Shown in pieces: positions 1 through 5,487 of a DNA stretch of 7,262 bases; position 1 is the first letter of the stretch, and each line of letters begins with the position of its first letter. A program made the translations under genes and the position numbers. Origin of the DNA: JBBQTQ01 sp038213135 (GTDB lineage Bacteria > Actinomycetota > Thermoleophilia > Gaiellales > Gaiellaceae); contig JBBQTQ010000106.1 in the NCBI GenBank assembly GCA_038213135.1, positions 1 to 7,262 of the forward strand. The letters run 5' to 3'. The notes under the pieces were generated by a model. The model had not been told where the DNA came from. It worked only from the letters and a program-made list of their open reading frames with translations, and made no database searches.

Positions 1-55
1 CCAACAGCCGCCTCGACTTGGGGCACGTCCTAGCGTTTCGATGCAATGTGGTCAC
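1..55 (-). CDS. IS481-family transposase, N-terminal fragment (runs off window)
   Basis: A GTG at 55-53 opens a frame with no stop to the window edge. The 18 visible residues read MTTLHRNARTCPKSRRLL when the GTG is taken as Met. This resembles the opening of IS481-family transposases, which typically start with a Leu/Val-His-x-Asn-Ala-Arg stretch followed by Pro and an Arg pair leading into the N-terminal helix-turn-helix. A perfect Shine-Dalgarno AAGGAGG (69-63) sits 7 bases upstream and strongly supports this start. The protein would bind element ends and catalyse cut-and-copy transposition with a DDE domain, but that domain is outside the window. The fragment is short, so the family call rests on the motif plus the adjacent TGT/NCTAGN boundary. 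Confidence 0.6.
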   Translation of the reverse strand, partial: MTTLHRNARTCPKSRRLL

Positions 56-119
56 CGTCCGACCTCCTTGGAGTCGCTGATGGCTCTGACAACCACCAGC
101 CTCCAAGGCAGGTCGGACG
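56..119 (-). promoter_or_regulatory. Long hairpin that contains the transposase ribosome binding site
   Basis: Bases 56-73 pair with 101-119 over 18 base pairs with one bulged base (109). Inside this, 76-83 pair with 93-100; the one mismatch (80/96) becomes a G-U wobble in minus-strand RNA, leaving a 9-base loop at 84-92. On an RNA read leftwards from the operon, the AAGGAGG at 69-63 is fully inside the 3' arm and the GTG start is the next codon after the stem. The likely role is to block transposase translation from read-through transcripts, as known for IS10 and IS50. No U-tract follows, so it is not a standard intrinsic terminator. Confidence 0.65.
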
Positions 120-141
120 AACAACGCTCCTGGGACTTACA

Positions 142-147
142 TCTAGA
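142..147. other. NCTAGN-type insertion target (TCTAGA) at the element boundary
   Basis: TCTAGA lies directly next to the TGT/ACA tip of the putative IS481-like element and has the NCTAGN form that Bordetella IS481 duplicates on insertion (6 bases). It also contains the TAG stop codon of the upstream phosphotransferase gene. Whether it is one copy of a duplication can only be told from the other end of the element, which is not in the window. Confidence 0.5.
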
Positions 148-907
148 GGCGCGCCAGGATCCTGGCGCAGTCGATCATCTCCTCGTACACCTCGCCGTCC
201 TCGAAGCCCCAGGCCAGAGCGTGCACGAGCGACCAGCGGCGCAGGCGCTCACGATCGAGCCCGAGCTCGGAGGCATAGAAGTCGAGCCGCCGGCGGATCG
301 TCGCCTCGTCGCAGGGGCGGCGGTCGCGGACGAGGGAGACGAGCCCGAACTCGCGCTCGCCCACGAGCGGCTTCGGATCGATCGCGAGCCAGGGCTCGCG
401 CTGCGCCGAGACGATGTTGCCGCCGTGCAGGTCCTGGTGGACGAGCACCTGCTCGCCCTGGCTCGGGCCGAGCGCCCGGCATGCGGCGACGGCCTCCTCG
501 ACCAGCTGCGGCTCGAAGGGCCAACCGGGAAGCTCCTCGGCCCAGCGCGCCGCCTCGTCCGCGAGCGTCCGGAACGGCCCCGGCAGCGCCGGCCGCCAGA
601 GGCGCCGCGCGACCGCGGCTGACACAGGTAGCGCCTCCTTTTCCGGGAGCTCCCAGAGGTCATGTCCGGGCACGCAGCGCTCCAGGAGCAACGCGTCGCC
701 GTGCCTGTCGTAGAGCAGCGCGGCCCCCGCGCCGGCCCAGTGCTCGAGCGCATCCGCCTCGTGCTCGCTCTCGTACTCGCCCGACAGGCTGATCTTCAGG
801 ACGGCGTCCTGCCCGTCGGGAAGCGTTGCGGGCGCGACGAACGAGACGTTCGACCCCGGGAACATCGGCCCAACCTCGAGCGACCAGCGCGCAGCGCACC
901 CGGCCAC
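143..907 (-). CDS. Streptomycin 6-kinase-like aminoglycoside phosphotransferase (APH(6)/hydroxyurea kinase family)
   Basis: A 254-residue kinase-like protein counted from GTG at 907. It has the ATP-binding Lys in AVLKIS (K38), the helix-C Glu in EHEADAL (E50), the catalytic loop HQDLHGGN (H157, D159, N164) and the metal-binding IDPKPLVG (D177). DPK in place of DFG, followed by a Pro-Leu-Val-Gly run, is typical of the APH(6) family, which phosphorylates streptomycin or small hydroxylated molecules using ATP in the cytosol. All catalytic residues are present, so it looks functional; the natural substrate is unknown. The start is uncertain: family-like sequence continues upstream in frame to 958 (IPPYWRGRPEAAELPRL), but only ATC and CTG codons are available there before a stop at 985-983. 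The stop TAG lies in the TCTAGA flanking the insertion sequence. It follows steA by 52 bases and probably shares its transcript. Confidence 0.8.
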   Translation of the reverse strand: MAGCAARWSLEVGPMFPGSNVSFVAPATLPDGQDAVLKISLSGEYESEHEADALEHWAGAGAALLYDRHGDALLLERCVPGHDLWELPEKEALPVSAAVARRLWRPALPGPFRTLADEAARWAEELPGWPFEPQLVEEAVAACRALGPSQGEQVLVHQDLHGGNIVSAQREPWLAIDPKPLVGEREFGLVSLVRDRRPCDEATIRRRLDFYASELGLDRERLRRWSLVHALAWGFEDGEVYEEMIDCARILARL

Positions 908-959
908 GAGCCGCGGCAGCTCCGCCGCCTCGGGTCGCCCGCGCCAGTAGGGAGGGATC

Positions 960-2102
960 TCAGCCGAGGCCGAGGAGATCCCTCAGCCGGAGGACGAGCA
1001 GGTCGATCAGATGCCGCAGGCCCGGCGAGGCAAGCACCGCGACCACGATCGCGCCGAGCCCGGTCAGCGCGAACGCGACGAGCGGCCAGATCCCGACCTG
1101 GCGGCTGACGAGCCGCGAGACGCCCTTGGCGTCGATCAGGATCTCCCCCACCTTCAGCCGGGTCAGAAACGTCGAGGACATCCCCGCGCGGTTGCGCTCC
1201 AGGAACTCGATCAGGTTGAAGTGCGTCCCCACCGCGACGATCAGCTCGGCGCCCTTCTCGTAGGCGAGCAGCAGCGCCACGTCCTCGCTGATGCCCATCG
1301 CCGGCACGACGTGGTAGGGCAGTCCCAGTTGGTCGAGGCGCGCCGCGCCGGGCGCACCGCCGCCGTTCTTGGCGTAGGCGTGGACGACGAGCTCGGCGCC
1401 TCGCTGGAGCGCCTTGTCCGAGACCGAGTCCATGTCCCCGACGATCACGTCCGGCCGGTAGCCGGCCTCCAGCAGGGCGTCGGCCCCACCGTCCACGCCG
1501 ATCAGGACCGGCTTGAAGTCCCGGATGTACGGGCGGACGATCCGCAGGTCGCGCTTGTGCCCCGGCCCGCGCGCGACGACGAGCGCGTGCCGGTCGCGGA
1601 AGCGCGTCTCGAGCTGCGGAAAGTCGATCCCCTCGGCGAGGAGACGCCCCTCCTCGCGCAGGTAGCGCATGGTGTTCTCCGCGAACGACTCGAGCGCCTG
1701 GGTGACACGGCCGCGCTGGTCGGCCAGCGAGCGCTCGAGCTCGCGCTCCTCGAGCACCACACCGGTCGCGAGGCAGGTGCCGTTGCGGTAGACGCCGCCG
1801 CCGCGAATCGTGACCGGCTCGCCGTCGGCGAGCTCGTCGAAGAGGGCGGCCCCCGGAACGTCGATCAGCCGGACACCCCCGCGCACGAGCAACAGCGGAC
1901 CCGGATTCGGGAAGCGACCGCTCTGAGAGGCCGCGACGTTCACGACGACCCTGACCCCGGCGTCGAGCAGCTCTTCGGCCGAGACGCGGTCGAGATCGGT
2001 GTGGTCGAGGATCGCCACGTCGTCGGGCCGCAGCCTGCGAACGAGCTGCTTCGTCCGGCGGTCGAGGCGTGCCGGCCCGGTGTATTCGACAAAGGTGCTC
2101 AT
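960..2102 (-). CDS. steA: SteA-type cytokinesis-associated membrane protein with a thiamin-pyrophosphokinase-like domain
   Basis: A 380-residue protein. The central region looks like the catalytic domain of thiamin pyrophosphokinase: GVDGGADALL (202-211), PDVIVGDMDSVSD (217-229) and an EDVALLLAY stretch (273-281). A hydrophobic segment near 336-359 and a short amphipathic tail anchor it at the C-terminus, so most of the protein would be cytosolic. This architecture and the place directly after recN match SteA of Actinomycetota, which in Corynebacterium works with SteB at the division site and affects cell-wall hydrolysis. Enzymatic pyrophosphokinase activity is not expected from the family. 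The ATG at 2102 overlaps the recN stop as ATGA, which implies translational coupling. Unusually, no SteB-like partner follows; a phosphotransferase gene comes next instead. An annotation as thiamin pyrophosphokinase would be the main mistaken alternative. Confidence 0.88.
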   Translation of the reverse strand: MSTFVEYTGPARLDRRTKQLVRRLRPDDVAILDHTDLDRVSAEELLDAGVRVVVNVAASQSGRFPNPGPLLLVRGGVRLIDVPGAALFDELADGEPVTIRGGGVYRNGTCLATGVVLEERELERSLADQRGRVTQALESFAENTMRYLREEGRLLAEGIDFPQLETRFRDRHALVVARGPGHKRDLRIVRPYIRDFKPVLIGVDGGADALLEAGYRPDVIVGDMDSVSDKALQRGAELVVHAYAKNGGGAPGAARLDQLGLPYHVVPAMGISEDVALLLAYEKGAELIVAVGTHFNLIEFLERNRAGMSSTFLTRLKVGEILIDAKGVSRLVSRQVGIWPLVAFALTGLGAIVVAVLASPGLRHLIDLLVLRLRDLLGLG

Positions 2103-3724
2103 TGCAGGGTTTCCAGGAACTCCCGGCCGCCGAGCATACGCTCGATCTCCTCGCGGCGCTCGGCGTCCGACAGCGCCTGGATGCGTGTGTGCGTCGGGTC
2201 GCCCGGGATCTTCTCGACGCGAAAATGGCGCTCGGCGAGGCTCGCGATCTGCGGGAGGTGGGTGATCGTGATCACCTGAGCACGGCCCGCCAGCCGGGCG
2301 AGCGTCTCCCCCACCGCGTTCGCGGTGCGACCGCCGATGCCCGCGTCGATCTCGTCGAAGACCATCGTCTCGCCGCCGCCGACCGCGGCGATCGCGAGCG
2401 CGACCCGGGAGAGCTCACCGCCGGACGCCGTTTCGGCCACCGGGCCGAACGGCATGCCTGCGTTCGGGCGGATCAGGAACTGCACCTCGTCGGCTCCGGT
2501 CGCACCTGTCTCCTTGCCGCGGAGCTCGACGCGGAACTCGCCGTCGCCCATGCCGATGCCGTGCAGCTCGTCGGCGACAGCGTCGCCGAAACGCGGCGCG
2601 GCGCTCGCGCGAGCCTCGCTCAGCGATCCGGCGAGCTGGTCGACGCGCGCCTGCGCGGCTGCGAGCGCCTCGGCGGCGGCTGCCGCAGGGTCGTGGCCCT
2701 CCCCGATCGCAGCGAGCTCGGCAGTCGCCTCGGCCGCCTTGCCGAGCAGCTCCTCGTAGGTCTGGCAGCGGTAGCGGCGCTTGGCCTCGCTGATCCGCTC
2801 CAGCTCCGATTCGACCTGCTCGACGCGACCGGGGTCGGCTTCGAGGGACGCGAGAAACCCGCGCAACCCGCTGGCCGTCTCGCGGAGGCGAAGCTCGACG
2901 TCCCGCAGCTCGTCGCCGGCGCGCGCGAGCTCGGGTGCGAGCCGCTCCACCGCGGCGACCGCGCGCTCGGCGGCGGCTGCCTGACCCGCGGCACCTTCGC
3001 CCTCGTCCGGATCGATCGAGGCGGCGGCGGTCGCCGCCGCCTCGACGAGCTCCGTCACGTGCCGCAGGCGCTCGCGCTCGGCTCGTAGCGACTCCTCGAG
3101 TGGCGGCTCGAAGCCTGCGGTGTCCTCGACGAGCGCGCGCAGCTCGGCGAGGCGAGCTTCCGCCGCTGCGGCGCCGTGAGCGAGCTCGTCGTGGCGGCGG
3201 CGGGCGGCGAGCAGCTCTCGCCACGCGATCCGGAGCTCGGCTCGGCGGCGCAGCTGCTCGTCCCCGGCGAACGAGTCGAGCACGTCGAGCTGGTACGAGG
3301 GTCGCGCGAGCCGGCGCTGCTCGAACTGGCCGGACATCGCGAGCAGGCGCTCGCCCAGGGCGGCGACGTCCTCGCGGGCCGCCGAGCGACCCCAGGCGTA
3401 GGCGCGTGTGCGGCCGTCGAGGAAGATCCTGCGAGCCAGCACGAGTCCTTCCTCCTCGAGCGGTCGCAGGTCGGCGATCGACTCGAAGCCCTCCTCGTCG
3501 AGCAGGCCAGGCGGCAGGGTGAACTCGGCCTCGACGTAGGCATCAGGCGACTCCGGGCCCACGTAGGCCGCGTCGCCTTTCGCCCCGAGCAGCAGGCCGA
3601 TCGCCTGCGCCAGGATCGTCTTGCCGGCTCCGGTCTCGCCGGTGATCGCGTTCAGGCCGGGCCCGAATGACAGCTCCGCTTCACGGATCAGGACGAGGTT
3701 CTCGATCCGGAGGCTACGAAGCAA
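2099..3724 (-). CDS. recN: DNA repair protein RecN
   Basis: An SMC-like ATPase of 541 residues (family about 550-570) that acts at DNA double-strand breaks during recombinational repair. Residues 1-50 form the N-terminal ATPase half with IENLVLIREAEL and Walker A GETGAGKT (29-36). Residues about 150-400 are an Ala/Glu/Arg-rich coiled coil. The C-terminal half carries the ABC signature ASGGELSR (433-440), Walker B MVFDEIDAGIGG (454-465), the switch region THLPQIASLAERH and the terminal EEIERMLGG. The family motif HGQHEHQ is represented here by SGQFEQ (131-136), a loss of the usual His residues. No ATG fits; a TTG at 3724 gives MLRSLRIENL, the correct family start, and overlaps the end of nadK by 11 bases. 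The Shine-Dalgarno there is weak (GAGA), so coupling to nadK translation is likely. It ends in an ATGA junction with steA. Confidence 0.95.
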   Translation of the reverse strand: MLRSLRIENLVLIREAELSFGPGLNAITGETGAGKTILAQAIGLLLGAKGDAAYVGPESPDAYVEAEFTLPPGLLDEEGFESIADLRPLEEEGLVLARRIFLDGRTRAYAWGRSAAREDVAALGERLLAMSGQFEQRRLARPSYQLDVLDSFAGDEQLRRRAELRIAWRELLAARRRHDELAHGAAAAEARLAELRALVEDTAGFEPPLEESLRAERERLRHVTELVEAAATAAASIDPDEGEGAAGQAAAAERAVAAVERLAPELARAGDELRDVELRLRETASGLRGFLASLEADPGRVEQVESELERISEAKRRYRCQTYEELLGKAAEATAELAAIGEGHDPAAAAAEALAAAQARVDQLAGSLSEARASAAPRFGDAVADELHGIGMGDGEFRVELRGKETGATGADEVQFLIRPNAGMPFGPVAETASGGELSRVALAIAAVGGGETMVFDEIDAGIGGRTANAVGETLARLAGRAQVITITHLPQIASLAERHFRVEKIPGDPTHTRIQALSDAERREEIERMLGGREFLETLQ

Positions 3725-4547
3725 AAGTCTCGCGGTAGCGCCGGAAGAAGGTCGACTCGGGCAGCAACGCGAGGCGGCTGCGCTGCTCTGCGACCCGGAC
3801 GGTCGCGGAGTCGCCGGGCGCGATGTCGGCAAGCGCATGACCGTCGGCGAGCAAGGAGAGGGCCACGTCAGGCGTCGAGTTCTCCAGCCGGAGGTCGAGT
3901 CCGCGGGGGACGACGAGCGGCCGCGCGTGGAGGGAGTGCGGCGCGATGAACGTGACGGCCATTGCGTCGATGCCCCAGACGAGCACCGGCCCGCCGTTCG
4001 AGAGGTTGTAGGCCGTGGAGCCCGAGGGTGTCGCGCAGATCAGGCCGTCGCAGGGCTGGCGCCCGAGGTCCTCGCCGCCGACCGACCAGGAGATCTCGAC
4101 CATCCGGCCGAGGATCGAGCTGGCCGCGACGACGTCGTTGACCGCGACCTCGCGCCGGCCGTCGAGCTCCACCTCGAGCGTGGGCAACTCGACGACACGA
4201 AACTCACCGTCGAGCACGCGCCGCAGGCCGTCCTCCAGCTCGTCGGGCCCGAACGACGTGAGGAAGCCGACGCGGCCGAAGTTCACCCCGATCGCGGCGA
4301 CGCCGGTGCCGAGTAGCCGCTGGAGCGCGCGCAGCATCGTGCCGTCGCCGCCGAGAACAAGGGCGAGGTCGGTCTGCGCGGGGTCGGAGGCACCGTCGTC
4401 GAGCCGGTGCTTCTCGAGCTCGTCGGCCGGATAGAGCAACTCGACGCCGGCTTCGTGGGCGATCCGCTCGACGCGTTCGAGCGCCGGGCCGATCGTCTCC
4501 GGGCGGCCGTGCGTGAGGACTGCGATGCGGCGGATCGTGCTAGGCAA
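3714..4547 (-). CDS. nadK: NAD kinase
   Basis: A cytosolic enzyme that phosphorylates NAD+ at the 2' position with ATP (or polyphosphate in some actinobacteria) to make NADP+. The 277-residue protein shows RRIAVLTHGRPET at the start, the catalytic GGDGT (66-70), VNFGRVGFLT (88-97), the NAD-binding NDVV (137-140), the glycine-rich CATPSGSTAYNLSNGGP (171-187) and APHSLHARPLV (202-212). The usual form of the third motif is TPTGSTAY; Thr to Ser here is conservative. No ATG or GTG lies near the family N-terminus. TTG at 4547 is preferred because GAGGA sits 5 bases upstream and it gives MPSTIRRIAV; it overlaps the tlyA stop by 8 bases. Lying between tlyA and recN is the standard actinobacterial and Gram-positive arrangement. 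Length and motifs are complete. Confidence 0.95.
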   Translation of the reverse strand: MPSTIRRIAVLTHGRPETIGPALERVERIAHEAGVELLYPADELEKHRLDDGASDPAQTDLALVLGGDGTMLRALQRLLGTGVAAIGVNFGRVGFLTSFGPDELEDGLRRVLDGEFRVVELPTLEVELDGRREVAVNDVVAASSILGRMVEISWSVGGEDLGRQPCDGLICATPSGSTAYNLSNGGPVLVWGIDAMAVTFIAPHSLHARPLVVPRGLDLRLENSTPDVALSLLADGHALADIAPGDSATVRVAEQRSRLALLPESTFFRRYRETFAS

Positions 4548-5301
4548 CTGCGTCCTCGATCCAGCGGTCGAGCTCGGCAGGAAGGGCTGCGGACGGCGCG
4601 TGCACGAGCTGGAGGAAGAACTCTCGGTTGCCCTTCGGGCCGGGCAGGCCCGAGTCGACCACCGCGCGCGTCTCGGCACGCCACGAGAGGGCGGCCGCGG
4701 CGACCGCGCGGAGCACGCGCCGGTGCACGTCGGCGTCTCGTACGACACCTTTCGGCGCATCGGCGCGACCGGCCTCGAACTGCGGCTTGACGAGCACGAG
4801 CGCCTGCCAGCCGGGCGCTGCGAGCGCAAGCACGGACGGGAGAGCCTTCGTCACGGAGATGAAGGAGACGTCGCAGGTGACGAGGTTCGGCGCGTACGGC
4901 AGCTCGAGGAGCCCGCGGGCGTTCGTCCGCTCGAGGACGGTGACGCGCGGGTCGCCGCGCAGCTTCGGGTGCAGCTGGCCGTAGCCGACGTCGACGGAGA
5001 TCACGTGCTCGGCGCCGCGCTGGAGCAGGACGTCGGTGAAGCCACCGGTCGACGCTCCCACATCCAGTGCGTGGGCTCCGGCGACCGAGAGGCCGAGCGC
5101 GTCGAGGGCGTTCGCGAGCTTCTCACCGCCGCGCGAGACGTAGGGCGGCAGCCGCTCGACTTCGAGCTCGGTGGCGTCGTCGACCTGCTCGCCCGGCTTC
5201 TCGTGGCCGGGAACGAGCCCCGCGAGCACGAGCGCCTGCGCCTGGGCGCGGCTCCCGGCCAGCCCGCGCTCAACGAGCGCCACGTCGAGGCGTTTCCTCA
5301 T
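4540..5301 (-). CDS. tlyA: TlyA family rRNA (cytidine-2'-O)-methyltransferase
   Basis: A 253-residue protein made of an N-terminal S4 RNA-binding domain (about 1-60, MRKRLDVALVERG to YVSRGGEKL) and an FtsJ-like Rossmann methyltransferase. S-adenosylmethionine binding is seen in LDVGASTGGFTDVLLQRGA (79-97). The candidate catalytic K-D-K-E set is K61, D144 (CDVSF), K172 (VKPQFEAG) and E227 (NREFF). Mycobacterial TlyA methylates cytidines in 16S and 23S rRNA, which makes ribosomes sensitive to capreomycin; the older name hemolysin reflects a different proposed role. The ATG at 5301 is chosen because the family begins with R-x-R/K-LDV; the open frame reaches 5391 but the extra residues do not resemble the family. 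No Shine-Dalgarno is visible, and TAGCCT lies 7 bases before the ATG, compatible with leaderless initiation. It heads the tlyA-nadK-recN-steA run. Confidence 0.94.
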   Translation of the reverse strand: MRKRLDVALVERGLAGSRAQAQALVLAGLVPGHEKPGEQVDDATELEVERLPPYVSRGGEKLANALDALGLSVAGAHALDVGASTGGFTDVLLQRGAEHVISVDVGYGQLHPKLRGDPRVTVLERTNARGLLELPYAPNLVTCDVSFISVTKALPSVLALAAPGWQALVLVKPQFEAGRADAPKGVVRDADVHRRVLRAVAAAALSWRAETRAVVDSGLPGPKGNREFFLQLVHAPSAALPAELDRWIEDAVA

Positions 5302-5487
5302 GCGGGAGAGGCTAACTGGCGGCGGCGCCGCCGATAAGGGCCGGTAGGGACATGCACCGTCTGCGCCGTCCGCCCTGTCCGCTCGAGCCACCCCCGGAGA
5401 CAGTCTCCGGGTGTCGGAAGTGTGACGAACGTTGCATAGGAGGGCGGCGGCGGCGTGGCCCGGTTCCCGACGCGTCGGCGCGGCCAG
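5302..5487. other. Gene-free gap between ispA and tlyA
   Basis: This is the only substantial break in the minus-strand array (186 bases). It holds three palindromes: a strong one at 5390-5414, CCGACGCGTCGG at 5467-5478 and CGGCGGCGCCGCCG at 5320-5333. Many bacteria have dxs between ispA and tlyA; nothing like it is seen here. The gap is the most likely place for a promoter of the tlyA run. The best candidate I see is TAGCCT (5314-5309 on the minus strand) with a poor upstream element TTATCG (5337-5332), spaced 17 bases. I see no convincing small gene or structured RNA. Confidence 0.5.
5390..5414. repeat. Near-perfect palindrome (hairpin) in the ispA-tlyA gap
   Basis: CCCGGAGAC (5393-5401) and GTCTCCGGG (5403-5411) are perfect inverted copies around a single base. 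After one mismatch, two more pairs form (5390-5391 with 5413-5414). As RNA it gives an 8-base-pair stem with a 3-base loop. It lies 74 bases past the ispA stop in transcription order. There is no U-tract on the minus strand, so it may be a U-less terminator, an operator, or a copy of a dispersed palindromic repeat; the sequence alone does not decide. Confidence 0.6.

Larger units (their letters stand above)
1..141 (-). mobile_element. Left end of an IS481-like insertion sequence (partial)
   Basis: The minus strand from 141 leftwards begins TGT, the usual terminal triplet of IS481-family elements. It directly abuts TCTAGA at 142-147, which fits the NCTAGN target preferred by the Bordetella element IS481. 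A leader of about 85 bases with a long hairpin follows, and then a transposase-like start at 55. The element runs off the left edge, so the other terminal repeat and the second target copy cannot be checked. The TGT tip, the target site and the protein start are seen directly; family assignment is by recognition, not by search. Confidence 0.62.

Noticed and set aside
56..119. Intrinsic terminator for the operon
   Set aside because: The stem is long and interrupted, no U-tract follows on the minus strand, and the stem instead coincides with a ribosome binding site of the next frame.
46..792. Long plus-strand open frames opposite the kinase gene
   Set aside because: They are Arg/Pro/Ala-rich shadows of the minus-strand gene in high-GC DNA; the minus-strand protein has clear kinase motifs.
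1011..2279. 422-residue plus-strand open frame opposite steA and recN
   Set aside because: It crosses two real genes in the antisense frame, has shadow-like composition and shows no recognisable motif.
2069..3088. 339-residue plus-strand open frame opposite recN
   Set aside because: Antisense shadow of the RecN coiled-coil region, with Arg/Ala/Leu-rich composition and no domain.
5425..5437. Possible LexA-type SOS box in the gap upstream of the recN-containing run
   Set aside because: CGAAC is followed directly by GTTGC, lacking the four-base spacer and second half needed for the CGAAC-N4-GTTCG pattern.
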